Positions 33,943-43,674 of a DNA stretch of 64,000 nt are shown piece after piece. The number at the start of each line of letters is the position of its first letter. Positions within the stretch are counted from its first letter, which is position 1. Source of the stretch: Botrimarina colliarenosi (GTDB lineage Bacteria; Planctomycetota; Planctomycetia; Pirellulales; Lacipirellulaceae); contig NZ_SJPR01000001.1 of NCBI RefSeq assembly GCF_007859955.1, forward strand, positions 327,806 through 391,805, given 5' to 3'. A program made the translations under genes and the position numbers. Below the pieces are notes generated by a model that worked only from the letters and a program-made list of their open reading frames with translations, was not told the origin of the DNA and did not search any database.

Positions 33943-36900
33943 TTAACCGAGCAACCCGAGCACGTTCTGCGGGTTCTGGTTGGCGATCGCGAGAACTCGC
34001 GTGCCGGACTGGACGAGAATCTGCGAACGGGTGAGGTTCGCGGTTTCCTCGGCGAAGTCGGCGTCGCGGATCGAGCTCTCGGCCTCGGTGAGGTTCGAGA
34101 GCGTGTCGTTCAGGGCGTTCTTGTTCGTCTCCAGCGACGTCCGCTGGAAGGCGCCCAATCGGCCGCGGAGCGACGTGACCTGGTCGATCGCCTCGTTGAC
34201 GATCCGAGCGGCCGTCGTCGGGTCGTTCGCCAAGTCGGCCGTTCCACCCGAACCGAGCTGGTACAGCTTGCCGCTCACCCCGCCGAGGGCGGCGGTGTTC
34301 ACGCTGCTGATACCCAGGCGGGCCTGCTGGTTCGACACGACGTCCGGGCCGAGTTGGAACAAGGCGCCGCCACCGGTGATGGTGAACGACGACGTCCCAA
34401 CGAAATCAGCCTCGACCGAAGTCGACAAGTCAAGCGTCGCGGTGTTGATCGACAGGCTGTTGCCGTCGCCGGTGGCGGCGATGCCGTTCACCGTCGCGAC
34501 CACGTCGGTCCCTGCCGCACGCGATCCCGATCCAACCGCAGCGGTGAACGTCCCGGCGTCCTCTTGGCTGACCTGGAGGTCAACGAACGCCGAGCTGCCG
34601 TAGCCGGTCGAGTTGATCTGGAGCGTCGTGCCGTCCGGAGCCACCTCGGCCGCGACGCCCGTGGCGTCGCTGATGAGGTTGATCTGCTGGACGAGCGTGT
34701 CGATGTCGGTGCCGGCCTTGAGGTTGAACACCTCCGAGCCTGCCGAACCCGCCAGCTGGATGACCGCGTCCTTCAGCAGACCACCGGTCTTCGCCTGGCC
34801 ACCAGCGAGGTCTTCGACCGTCGGCGTGGTGTCGTCGGAGAGGTTGGCCGCTGAGAACGTGCCCGACCCTTCGGCGGTGGTCACACTCGCGGTGTAGCCC
34901 GACTTGTTGGTGATCGCGGTGGCGATGTCGGCGATGTTATACGTCGACGTGTCGTCAACCGTGACCGTGATGTTGTTATCGGAGTCAATCGTGACGCCGA
35001 TGCTGCCAGCCGTCACCGACGACGACGTGGCGAACGTGACGGTCCCGTCGAACTCCGCGTCAGCGGTGTCGGCCGTGATCGTGATCACGTCGGCGCCGTC
35101 AACGAAGCCGTTGGTCAGGGCCACGTCACCGGTCGAGGCGTCGACTTCGCTGACGCCCGACGGGTTGTAGGTTGCGGCAAGGTCGCCGACGGTGCCCGTC
35201 ACCGTGATCCCCGTGACGGTTTCCAGAGCATCAGCGATGTCCTGGAACGTGATGGCGCCGGAGTCGCCGTCGTCGTCGATCGTTACCTGGTAGCCATCCG
35301 CGGTTTCAACAGCCAACGCCTTGGTGGCGCCGGCGTCGGCGATTGGGCCGTTGACGAACGAGAACGACAGGTTCGGGTTGGCCCCGAAGGTGGCGGGGTC
35401 CACCGAGATCTCCAGCGATCGCGTCTGCGTCACCGCAGCGAAGGAACCGGTCACGTTGAGCGGCGTCGGCAGGGCGTCGCCACTCTTAGTCGGGTTGTAG
35501 ACGTCCGAACCGCTACCCGAGTAGCTGACCGAGGCGGCCTCGGCGATCTGATCCTCAACGAACTGCGCCAAGGCAGCGAGGTTCGTATTGGCGTCGTTGG
35601 CGACCGTCACCGTGTAGCCGGTGGTCGCGTCGCCCGTAATGCTGGCGACGACGCCGTCGGTGGCGTCAGCGTCAACGATCGACGCCGAAGCGGCGCTGAG
35701 GATCTGCAGGTTGAAGTCCTGATTGCCACCGGCGACTGACGTGATATCGAAGGTCTCGGTGTCGAACGTGGGGTCAACACCGTCCGTGGCGAACGCGGAG
35801 AATGCCGCGGCGCCGGCGGCCGTACTACCAATCGTCGATGCCGTATTGGTCACGCCCGAGGTATCGACCGTGAACTCACCACCGGCACTGATCGCTGCGG
35901 CGACGTCGGCCAAGGTTGCCGTACCGGCCGCCTGGGTCAGCCGGACCGCGAGCGTGTTCGTCGTCGCGTTGTAGTCAGCCGAAGAGCTCGGATCGGCGAC
36001 GCCCAACGTCACGGTGACGAGCGGTCCGTTACCGGTCGAGAACTCGGCGCCGTCGGCGTCGGTGTCGGTGATCGCGGTGAGTTCGATCCCCTGCAGTCCG
36101 CCGCCAGTGGCGACGTTCGTGTAGGGACCGGTGGCGTCACCAGCTACGAGGTTCGTAGCGCTTCCGCCACTCACGGCAAAGTCGGCGCCAGCGCTGATCC
36201 CAGCGATGGCAGTCGCCACTTCTTGTGAGGTCAACGTGCCAGACGCGAAGTCAGCAGTGACCGTGATGGTGTCCGTGCCGTTGTAGACAGCAGAGTTAAC
36301 TGCGCCTGGCGACGTAGCCGCATCAACAAAAGTGACCGTGATGCTCGCGTCACCGCCGGCGGCGCCGCCTTCCAACGCGGTGATGGTGAGCGCTTCGCTG
36401 CCCGTCACGCCGAAGGTCAGCGTGCCGGTCGCCTGACCAGTGATGTTGAGGTCGGCGATGCCTTGGATCGAGTCGGCGGTCTCGACCTGGACGTTGGCGG
36501 TGCCGGTTCCGGCGACTGCCGCGGAGGTCTCGACTTCGAACTGGGCGGTGCCGGTCGCGGCGACGGCGGTGTCTTGGAACGAGATGGTGCCGGTCGAATT
36601 GACGCCCGGAACGCCCAACTCAATGCCGCCAACCTCGACCGAGGCCTTCTTCGCGGCGGAAGCGACAGCGATATCGACGCTCACCTCTCCGGTTGAGCCG
36701 AGGTTCGCTTGGTCGATCTTCAGGTTCGACAGCTTGCCGAACTCGCTGCCGGCCGACGTCAGGAAGTCGAGCGAACCGTCGAGCAGGCGGCGGCCCTGGA
36801 AGGTCGTCGTCTGGGCGATGCGGTTGAGGGCCTCGAGCGACGAGTCAACCTGCAGCTGGTTGGCCGCGATCTGCTCGTCCGACAGGGCGCCGGCGTTGGC

Positions 36901-37194
36901 CGACTCGGTGACGAGGCCGCGGATGTCGTTCAGCAGCGAGCTGACCTGTCCGAGAGCCGAGTCCGCCGTCGCGATCACTTGGTTCGCGCGGTCGGTGTTG
37001 GTGATCGCCTTCTTGATCGACGTGATGTCGCTGCGAAGGTTCTCGCTCGCGATCAAACCGGCCGGATCGTCCTTGCCGGTGTTGATTCGCAGACCGGTCG
37101 ACAGACGCGTCAGCGACTGCGACAGGCTGCTGTTCGCCTTCTGCAGGTTGTTCCTGCCGATTAGCGAACTGACGTTGGTGTTAATGCGTGTCAT
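33943..37194 (-). CDS. fliC: Flagellin, very large
   Basis: A 1083-residue flagellin, the filament subunit. The N-terminal D0/D1 (MTRINTNVSSLIGRNNLQKA, SLSQSLTRLSTGLRINTGKD, AKKSSIE-like helices through DRANQVIATADSALGQVSSL) and the C-terminal D1/D0 (ESSIRDADFAEETANLTRSQ, ILVQSGTRVLAIANQNPQNV, ending LGLLG) are canonical. The ~800-residue centre is Thr/Ala/Asp/Gly-rich with repeated beta modules containing YNxTNTLxV and ATxxDVAAAISAGGEF-like segments. Canonical flagellins are 250-500 residues. AAGGGG lies 9 bases before the ATG. A 598-base leader region separates it from csrA, fitting CsrA/FliW post-transcriptional control. Confidence 0.96.
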   Translation of the reverse strand: MTRINTNVSSLIGRNNLQKANSSLSQSLTRLSTGLRINTGKDDPAGLIASENLRSDITSIKKAITNTDRANQVIATADSALGQVSSLLNDIRGLVTESANAGALSDEQIAANQLQVDSSLEALNRIAQTTTFQGRRLLDGSLDFLTSAGSEFGKLSNLKIDQANLGSTGEVSVDIAVASAAKKASVEVGGIELGVPGVNSTGTISFQDTAVAATGTAQFEVETSAAVAGTGTANVQVETADSIQGIADLNITGQATGTLTFGVTGSEALTITALEGGAAGGDASITVTFVDAATSPGAVNSAVYNGTDTITVTADFASGTLTSQEVATAIAGISAGADFAVSGGSATNLVAGDATGPYTNVATGGGLQGIELTAITDTDADGAEFSTGNGPLVTVTLGVADPSSSADYNATTNTLAVRLTQAAGTATLADVAAAISAGGEFTVDTSGVTNTASTIGSTAAGAAAFSAFATDGVDPTFDTETFDITSVAGGNQDFNLQILSAASASIVDADATDGVVASITGDATTGYTVTVANDANTNLAALAQFVEDQIAEAASVSYSGSGSDVYNPTKSGDALPTPLNVTGSFAAVTQTRSLEISVDPATFGANPNLSFSFVNGPIADAGATKALAVETADGYQVTIDDDGDSGAITFQDIADALETVTGITVTGTVGDLAATYNPSGVSEVDASTGDVALTNGFVDGADVITITADTADAEFDGTVTFATSSSVTAGSIGVTIDSDNNITVTVDDTSTYNIADIATAITNKSGYTASVTTAEGSGTFSAANLSDDTTPTVEDLAGGQAKTGGLLKDAVIQLAGSAGSEVFNLKAGTDIDTLVQQINLISDATGVAAEVAPDGTTLQINSTGYGSSAFVDLQVSQEDAGTFTAAVGSGSRAAGTDVVATVNGIAATGDGNSLSINTATLDLSTSVEADFVGTSSFTITGGGALFQLGPDVVSNQQARLGISSVNTAALGGVSGKLYQLGSGGTADLANDPTTAARIVNEAIDQVTSLRGRLGAFQRTSLETNKNALNDTLSNLTEAESSIRDADFAEETANLTRSQILVQSGTRVLAIANQNPQNVLGLLG

Positions 37195-37792
37195 CGAACG
37201 TACCCCTTATTGGTCATCGGGTTCGGTAGAACGCCGCCCGCCCCGTGGTGGGTGCGGCGCTGGCGTTTTGGCGGGATGGAACCCCTCGGCTCCGATCGCC
37301 GTCGCGTTGTGGCGTCCTTGGTGCGGACTCTCGTGACGGCGGGTCGTGAGCCTTGGGGCATGCGTCCACGCGCCCAACACACACTCACATGCCTTAGCGA
37401 GCGATCCTGTGTCTTGTTCCATGACCACAAAGCCGACGGTCGGTCTTTGGGCCTAGGCGAACGTATCGTCTGCCAGCGGGGCGCGCCTGAGTGGGAAGCC
37501 ACGTTTCCCAACAACGCTTGCCGGTGCTGTCCCGAATAACCGGCGCAGCCGTTACAAACCGTCATCTCTAAGCGACCATCAAGCTCAAAGGGCCCGCCAA
37601 GTGACTTGCCTTGGGCCCTGACGTAGGGTCCGATCCGCTACGGACACCGAGACAGCGAGCCGGCAAATCGGGTCGGTCCGGAGGGGCTCACGTGGCGAGA
37701 GCCACGACAGAGAACGCAAAGGGCCGCGGGGCTGTATGAAAGAAGGGCCCTCAAAGGGGGCCACGCCCATTGCGGAAAAGGCGAGCGGCCGA
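37195..37792 (-). promoter_or_regulatory. Long flagellin leader/promoter region
   Basis: A 598-base gene-free stretch lies upstream of fliC. On the minus strand it holds a hairpin at 37589-37619 (csrA end or attenuator) and a cluster of GGA motifs, including two close together near 37403-37423 (CATGGA and ACAGGATC), which are CsrA-type binding sequences. The Shine-Dalgarno region itself (AAGGGG) lacks GGA. Neither a sigma-28 nor a sigma-54 promoter was convincingly found. Confidence 0.5.
37589..37619 (-). terminator. Hairpin downstream of csrA
   Basis: AGGGCCC and GGGCCCT enclose a second pairing (CAAGT/ACTTG), followed on the minus strand by CTTTGAGCTT. It could stop csrA transcripts before the flagellin gene; the U tract is weak, so rho-independent function is uncertain. 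Confidence 0.45.
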
Positions 37793-38023
37793 TCAGCCCT
37801 CGGTGCGGTCGCCGCCGGCCTGGCGGGCCTGCTCGGCGCTGATCTCGCTAGCGCGACGATTCTCTCGCTGAATCGCTTCGTAGACCTCGCGGCGGTGCAC
37901 AGGGATCTCGACCGGAGCGTCGATCCCAAGCCGCACCTTATCGCCGCGCACGTCGACCACCGTGATCACCACGTTGTCGCCGATGATAATGCTCTCGTCG
38001 CGTTGGCGTGACAGTACCAACAT
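37793..38023 (-). CDS. csrA: Translational regulator CsrA
   Basis: A 76-residue CsrA. This RNA-binding dimer represses flagellin mRNA translation in FliW-containing bacteria. The core MLVLSRQRDESIIIGDNVVI and the RNA-contacting C-terminal strand/helix (PVEIPVHRREVYEAIQRENR) are intact, and the C-terminal tail extends by ~15 residues, as in FliW-regulated CsrA proteins. It lies between fliW and fliC on one strand, the arrangement of the FliW-CsrA-flagellin switch. Confidence 0.97.
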   Translation of the reverse strand: MLVLSRQRDESIIIGDNVVITVVDVRGDKVRLGIDAPVEIPVHRREVYEAIQRENRRASEISAEQARQAGGDRTEG

Positions 38024-38247
38024 GGGCGTGACCCGGGTTGAGGCGAGCGCGATGGCGACGCGGGGGTGTCGGGCTGGTAAGAACGGCCTCCCCCAAGGGC
38101 GGGCCGCTGATATCTGACTTCGTTAGGTGCTATCGGCTGTCCTCTCCGGTGACTCGAAAGACGCTCGCGGAGAGCCGATTATGTCGTTCGCCCCGCTAGC
38201 GGCGGGGTCGGCGATAGCCTCGCCCACCGATCAACCGGCAGAACCGT

Positions 38248-38703
38248 TCAAGCCGACCGGCGCAGCTCGGCCGGGCCACCCAGCCAGTGCTGCACCGGAT
38301 GGTCGTCCTTGGCCACGACTTGACGGCCGCGGCCTGTCTCCAGGCACACTAGGATCGGCGCCTTGAGGTTGAGCGACAGGGCGCCCGGCCCCTGAGGACC
38401 GCCGCCGTGGCAACTCAGGGCGACCACGACCTGCGGCGAAACGCCCCCGGGCGCCTCGAGCGGGGAGAGGTCGCGCGACGAGAGCCGCACCTTGTAGTCG
38501 GCGACGTACCGGCGAGGGCTCACGACCGCCAGGGCGAGGTCCGCCCGTTCGGTCGATTGCAGCCACCCCAATCCGGGATTCTGGCCGTCGGCGAGGACGA
38601 CCCACTTCCTCCAGGCCTCGAGCCCGATCAGGCCCAAGGGGAATTCGAGGACGTCGGTCGCTTGAATCTCGACCGCTCCGAACCGCGTTGTGTTGATCTG
38701 CAT
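38248..38703 (-). CDS. fliW: Flagellar assembly factor FliW
   Basis: A 151-residue FliW, which binds either flagellin or CsrA and so relieves CsrA repression when flagellin is scarce. Family sequence is clear: INTTRFGAVEIQATDVLEFP, GLIGLEAWRKWVVLADGQNP, WLQSTERADLALAVVSPRRY, LNLKAPILVCLETGRGRQVV. A strong AGGAGGG lies 6 bases before the ATG. It follows flgL by 140 bases; 224 bases separate it from csrA and hold no supported gene. Confidence 0.96.
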   Translation of the reverse strand: MQINTTRFGAVEIQATDVLEFPLGLIGLEAWRKWVVLADGQNPGLGWLQSTERADLALAVVSPRRYVADYKVRLSSRDLSPLEAPGGVSPQVVVALSCHGGGPQGPGALSLNLKAPILVCLETGRGRQVVAKDDHPVQHWLGGPAELRRSA

Positions 38704-38843
38704 CGTCGCCCTCCTGGCGCACGTCGCCCCTCACACGGAGCGGCTTGAGACTTACACAGAAGGCATCGGCTCCGCGGACGATTCACGATGAGCCAATCTG
38801 GCCGGTTGTGCCGACAACGCCGTCGCCGGCCGGCACGCCGGTG

Positions 38844-41807
38844 TCAGATGTAATCGAGAATCGTCAGATTGACCAGCGCGCCGGCCGTCTGCAGCGAAGC
38901 CTGGAGGGCGTACTGCTTTGCGGTGAAATCTGAGATCACCTTCACAAAGTCGGCGTCGATCTCTGTCGACAGCGCGTCTTGGAGCGAGATGCTCTCGTCC
39001 ACCAGCCGCTGCTCGATTGAATCGAGGTTCTTGAGTCGGACGCCGACCTCGGAGCGGCCGAAGGTGACCCGATCGAGGTCCTCATCAAGGCGGTTGATCT
39101 CGCTTCCCAGCGCCACCGGATCGGCAGCCTGGAGCGCCTCACGCATGCGGATCAGCGTTGTGAAGACGCTGTCGACCTCCAGCGTGTTGCGGTCCGTGGA
39201 CGCCACGCTGCCACCCACCACCGTCACCGAGTCTTCCCCGTCGGGCAGGAAGCCGAGCCGTTCGGCCACGTCGCCCGAGAGGGTGATCGAGTCGGCCGCC
39301 TGGCCGCCCGACGTGGTGGCGTCGAACGAGGGTGGCAGACCTACGACGTCGGTCGTCGCGACCGCGGCCGTACCGTTCGAGGTGACCGTAAAGCCGGTCA
39401 GTGTGTCCTGGATGCTCTGGGCGATGGCGTCGGTTGTGGTGTCGACGCCCTGGAGATCGACCGAAACAACGCCCGTGTCGGGGTCGTACGACGTCAGCAG
39501 CGGGCCCGTGCCGCCGCTGTCGATCACTTCTACGGAGAGGGCCTGATTGCCGGCGCCCCCGACCTCGGTCGCTTCGAGACGGATCGTGTCGCCGAGCAGC
39601 GTGAACTGCCCGACCGCAGGGGCCGCGAGGTCGCTCGCCGGCGCGCCGCCGGTTGTTGCCGCGGCAACGGGGCCAACGGCCGCCGCGATGCTGTCCGTTC
39701 CGCTGGACGTGACGGTAAAGCCGGAGAGCTGCCCCGCGATGCTTGCGGCGATCGCGTCGGTCCCGGCCGCGACGCCCTGTAGATCGACGACGATCGAGTT
39801 GCCTGAGACCGTCGTTTGCAGCGGCCCCGTGCCGCCGCTGTCGATCACCTCAACGGTAAAGGGGTAATTCCCCGACACGCCAGCGGTCGTCGCATCGATC
39901 GAAATCGTATCGGCGCCCAGCGAGAAAGAACCCGACGCGAACGACGCGGGGGCGTCGGGATCGGTCACGTTGAGGACCAGTCCGTTGCCGGTCTCCGCCA
40001 GCGACGCCGAGACCGCGCCGCCGGTGTCCGCGGCGATGCGGTCGATCAGGTCTTGAACCGTCAGCAAACCGACCGGGTCGATCGAGTACGTCTGGGTGAC
40101 GCCATCCTCCGTGACGTTGATGTCGAAACGGTTCTGCGACCGGGTCTCGTTGTCGTTGGCGCCGAACTCGATGACGCCGACATCGCGGTTGAAGTCCGCC
40201 AAACGCGACGTCTCGGTGTAGGTGCGCAGGCCGAGCTGAGTGGCGGTTGTTCCGCCGTTCTCGCCAATCGAGAACGCGGCGCCGCTACGGCGGGTGCGGA
40301 CATCGACGCCGTCGCCCGACGCGTTGATCGTTGCGGCAAGGCCGTACTGCGGGTTGTTGAGCAGGCCGAGGAGGTCCTCGATCGTCTCGGCTCCCGACGT
40401 GTCGATGGTGTAGGTCTCGTCGCCGTTGGTGACGATCAGCCCCGAAGCGATGTCCAGCTGGCCGTCAACGCCGCCGGTCAGGTCGACGCCAAGATCGGTC
40501 CCGGCGATCACTTTGCCCGATCCGACCTTTGAGGTCGAGGTCTGGTCGCGGTAGTCGGGCTCGGCGACGAACGTCCCCTCAGCGGTAATCGCTGCGGCGA
40601 TGTCGGTGGCGTTCGAGACGCCACTCGCGATGTGGACCGTTAAGGTGTTCAACCCCTGGTCGTAATCGGCGGTCTCGAGTCCCGCGCTGCCGTCGTCCAC
40701 ATAGTTGACGGTCAGGCCGTTGAAGCTGGCGCCGTTTGAGGTCGCGGTCAGAACGAGGTCGTTGTCGGGGCCTCCCGAGACAATGCGACCGCGGGTTTTT
40801 GACCCAACGAGGTCGTCGAGCCGGGTCGTCGGTCGGAGGATTGGGTCGAGGTCGGTCCCGCTCACCGTCGCCGCCGGCGTCGACGGGTTCAGGATGCCGA
40901 GTTCGTAGGCGGTCTTGCCGTTGCCGACTTCACGAATGGTGATTCCCCCGTCGGCCGCGTCGATCCGCAGCGCGGCGCCGTCGAGCGAGACGGTCAGGTC
41001 GGCGCCGTTGGGGGCGCCCGCCTCGATCAGGCGGGCGACGTCGTCGATAGACTTGGCCTTGGAGAGATCGATCAGCGCCGTCGTCACCGGCTGGGTCGGC
41101 GACGCCGGCGTGAATCGGATCTCGACCGCTCCGCTGGCGCGGATCCCCAAGCCGCCGTTTAGCTGTGAAAGCTGCGTCTCGGGCGTCAGGCTGGCGTTCA
41201 GGTCCGAAGAGCCGCGAACCGCCTCGGAAAGCCCGCCGAAGACGTCGTCGCCCGAGACGTTGGTTTCGAAGAGCTGAGAAATATCGACGAACGTCTGAGG
41301 GCTCGCTTCGTCGCCCAGGTACTCGATGTAGCCATCGACTTTCCGATAGGCAATCGACGACTGCTCGGAGCCCCCGAGCAAGTAGTTGGTCGACAGCGTC
41401 GAGTTGCCGACGCGGGTCAGGCTGGCGATGAGCTCGTCGATCTGATCGATGACGGCCTGCCGCTCGGTGTCGGTGGCGATCGTGTCCATGACCCCCAAGG
41501 CGGCGCCCTTGAGGTCGTTGAGCGAATTATTGACGTCCGACAGGGCGACGTCCGTCGAGCTCAGGGCGATCTTAGCGCCCGCCAGGTTGGTGAGCGACTG
41601 GTCCTTCCGTTCGATGGTCCGCTGCAGCGCCATCGCCCGCTGAGCGGCCGCGGGGTCGTCGCTCGGAAGAAAGATGCGGTAGCCCGAGCTGAGCTGGTTC
41701 TGGAGCTTGGCGAGGTCGAGTTGATCGTTCTGTATCTGCGCGGTGAGGCGCCCGCGCATCATCGCGTCGGTCACCCGGCTGGTCGCAATCGGTAGAATTG
41801 TGCCCAC
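38844..41807 (-). CDS. flgL: Hook-filament junction protein FlgL, very large
   Basis: A 987-residue FlgL (HAP3); usual lengths are 300-500. The N-terminal flagellin-like helices (SRVTDAMMRGRLTAQIQNDQ, LSSGYRIFLPSDDPAAAQRA) and C-terminal helix region (KNLDSIEQRLVDESISLQDA, FTAKQYALQASLQTAGALVN) are typical. The centre carries several flagellin-IN-like modules (such as IEDLLGLLNNPQYGLAATIN with TATQLGLRTY, and VQDLIDRIAADTGGAVSASL) and a tandem pair of ~110-residue repeats ending in VVDLQGVAAGTDAIAASIAG and VSVDLQGVDTTTDAIAQSIQ. It follows flgK by 32 bases. Confidence 0.93.
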   Translation of the reverse strand: MGTILPIATSRVTDAMMRGRLTAQIQNDQLDLAKLQNQLSSGYRIFLPSDDPAAAQRAMALQRTIERKDQSLTNLAGAKIALSSTDVALSDVNNSLNDLKGAALGVMDTIATDTERQAVIDQIDELIASLTRVGNSTLSTNYLLGGSEQSSIAYRKVDGYIEYLGDEASPQTFVDISQLFETNVSGDDVFGGLSEAVRGSSDLNASLTPETQLSQLNGGLGIRASGAVEIRFTPASPTQPVTTALIDLSKAKSIDDVARLIEAGAPNGADLTVSLDGAALRIDAADGGITIREVGNGKTAYELGILNPSTPAATVSGTDLDPILRPTTRLDDLVGSKTRGRIVSGGPDNDLVLTATSNGASFNGLTVNYVDDGSAGLETADYDQGLNTLTVHIASGVSNATDIAAAITAEGTFVAEPDYRDQTSTSKVGSGKVIAGTDLGVDLTGGVDGQLDIASGLIVTNGDETYTIDTSGAETIEDLLGLLNNPQYGLAATINASGDGVDVRTRRSGAAFSIGENGGTTATQLGLRTYTETSRLADFNRDVGVIEFGANDNETRSQNRFDINVTEDGVTQTYSIDPVGLLTVQDLIDRIAADTGGAVSASLAETGNGLVLNVTDPDAPASFASGSFSLGADTISIDATTAGVSGNYPFTVEVIDSGGTGPLQTTVSGNSIVVDLQGVAAGTDAIAASIAGQLSGFTVTSSGTDSIAAAVGPVAAATTGGAPASDLAAPAVGQFTLLGDTIRLEATEVGGAGNQALSVEVIDSGGTGPLLTSYDPDTGVVSVDLQGVDTTTDAIAQSIQDTLTGFTVTSNGTAAVATTDVVGLPPSFDATTSGGQAADSITLSGDVAERLGFLPDGEDSVTVVGGSVASTDRNTLEVDSVFTTLIRMREALQAADPVALGSEINRLDEDLDRVTFGRSEVGVRLKNLDSIEQRLVDESISLQDALSTEIDADFVKVISDFTAKQYALQASLQTAGALVNLTILDYI

Positions 41808-41839
41808 GGTGGCTTGTTTCTCAGAGCCTTGAGGATGCT

Positions 41840-43570
41840 TCAGAGCCTGACGAGCGTGTCGAGCATCTCTTGAATGGTCGCGATCACGCGGGCGGTCGCC
41901 TGGTAGATCCGCTGCAGCGAGATCATGTCGATTGCTTCTTCGTCGATGTTGACGCCGCTGATCGCCTGGAACTCGTTGGCGAGCGTCGCCTCGAAGATGC
42001 CCAGACCCTCGGACACCGAACCGGCGACCGTCGAGTTCTGCGCCAGCTCGTTCACCAGCTGATCGTAACGCTCGATAATCGAACCGCCGCCGAGCGATTC
42101 GAGCGGCTTATCGATCATCTCCGCCAACAGGATGGCGTTCTCGGTGCTGCTGCTCGGCAGCGCGTCCTCGGTCGCCGACGCCCGCGCCAGCGCCAGCTTG
42201 CTGGCGTTGCGGATGCCGTTGAGTTCGCCGTTGATGCCGATATCGCTCGACCCGCTACCGGTAAAGAACGTGTTGAGGCCGATCGAAGCCAGGAACCCGC
42301 TCGAATCGTTCGAGAAGGTGAAACGGACCTCGTCGCTCTGGCCGCTGATCGCGAGCCTGCCGAGGGAATCGACCGACGCGCTGAGGCCGTCAACCGAGTT
42401 AATCTGCGAAGCGATGCCGGCAAGCGTCGTCGTCGAGCGGCTGCCATCGCCGAGCACATTCACCTTGATGGTCGCCGTCTTTGCGGCGCCCCCCTCGGTG
42501 AGGACGGTGATATTGAACTGGCCGTTCTCGGGCGCGAACGCCAAGCCGGCCGCATCGATCGGGTCGGTCGGGCTATCGACTCGGTTGACGCTCGTGAGCG
42601 ACTTGAAGCCCTCAATCCCCTGCCCTTGCGAGTAGGCGCGGTTGAACTCGTGGATCAGCGTCGCCGCAAATTCGTCGAGACCCTCACGGAAACCATCGAC
42701 GATCTCGTCGCGGGCCGCGGCGAGGCCTTGCAGCTTGCCACTGGTGAGATTGAGCGCCTTGCCGGTGTCGACAAAGACGAGCTCCGCGGCCGACTCGCCT
42801 TGCGTGTCGCCGGTCTCGAACGCGACGTCGCGGCGCTGACCCTCGAAGACCAGGAACTCGCCGCCGACCGAGATGCTCAGGCCGCCACTCGGCTGCTCCG
42901 AAACCGTCGCCGAGACCAGTTCCGTCAGCTGATTCACCGCCTGATTCCGAGACGCGCGGAGGGCCCCGGCGTCGCTCTTGCTGGAGCTTCCGCCCTCGAC
43001 CTGGGTGATGCGGACGTTGAGCTGGGCGATCTGTTCGGTCAGTTGATTCACGGTGCCGACCGACTGCTGCACCTGGGCGTCGTAGTTGTCGCGGAGCCCC
43101 TTGGCGCGATCTTCGATGCGGCGGATCTCGGACGTCAACTGCGACCCCTCGAGCACCGCCAAGTTGCGGACACTTAGCGCGTCGCCGCTAACCGAGTTGA
43201 GGGTGTCCTCGATGCTTCCGAAGAAGTCGGTGAGCGCGGTGCTGAGGTCGTTGTCGCCGAGCTCGCCGAGGAGCCGCTCGATCCCCTTGTAGGCCTCGTC
43301 CTGGACCTGGGCGCTGGCGTAGTCGCCCGTCGCGCCGCGGAGCTGTTCGCCAAGGAACTCATCGATGACCTGGGTGATGCTATCAATCTGCACCCCGAGG
43401 CCGATCGTCAGGTTGCCCAGCTGCTGTGGCGGGGCGGGGACGTAGTTGACCTTCTCGCGAATGAACCCTTCGGTATTCGCATTGGCGATATTGTTCCCCA
43501 CCACTTGCAGGCCAATCTGCATGGCCTGAAGCGTGTTGCTCGCCGTCTGTAGCGACCCGAAGAGGGACAT
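41840..43570 (-). CDS. flgK: Hook-filament junction protein FlgK
   Basis: A 576-residue FlgK (HAP1), joining hook and filament. The N-terminus has the rod/hook signature (SLFGSLQTASNTLQAMQIGL, VVGNNIANANTEGFIREKVN) and the C-terminus the matching helix (ISGVNIDEEAIDMISLQRIY, QATARVIATIQEMLDTLVRL). Length is normal, unlike the neighbouring flgL. It precedes flgL by 32 bases and follows the flgN-like gene by 104 bases. Confidence 0.96.
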   Translation of the reverse strand: MSLFGSLQTASNTLQAMQIGLQVVGNNIANANTEGFIREKVNYVPAPPQQLGNLTIGLGVQIDSITQVIDEFLGEQLRGATGDYASAQVQDEAYKGIERLLGELGDNDLSTALTDFFGSIEDTLNSVSGDALSVRNLAVLEGSQLTSEIRRIEDRAKGLRDNYDAQVQQSVGTVNQLTEQIAQLNVRITQVEGGSSSKSDAGALRASRNQAVNQLTELVSATVSEQPSGGLSISVGGEFLVFEGQRRDVAFETGDTQGESAAELVFVDTGKALNLTSGKLQGLAAARDEIVDGFREGLDEFAATLIHEFNRAYSQGQGIEGFKSLTSVNRVDSPTDPIDAAGLAFAPENGQFNITVLTEGGAAKTATIKVNVLGDGSRSTTTLAGIASQINSVDGLSASVDSLGRLAISGQSDEVRFTFSNDSSGFLASIGLNTFFTGSGSSDIGINGELNGIRNASKLALARASATEDALPSSSTENAILLAEMIDKPLESLGGGSIIERYDQLVNELAQNSTVAGSVSEGLGIFEATLANEFQAISGVNIDEEAIDMISLQRIYQATARVIATIQEMLDTLVRL

Positions 43571-43674
43571 AGTTTTTAAGAGGCGTGGACCTTCCTGGCC
43601 CGGCTCGCTGGAGCGTTGCTTCCCTGCTAGCGGCGCCGCCTGCCGGACCGGCGCGCCGCCACGGCTGTCTTACG

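Noticed and set aside
37191..37565. 124-codon frame in the fliC leader whose stop overlaps the fliC ATG
   Set aside because: Composition is Arg/Pro/Ser-rich without conserved pattern, and a long untranslated leader explains the region better. A leader peptide cannot be fully excluded.
38156..38181. Sigma-28-like sequence (GAAA-N14-GCCGATTA) on the plus strand between fliW and csrA
   Set aside because: Spacing is one base short and it points away from all neighbouring genes; it would only make RNA antisense to fliW.
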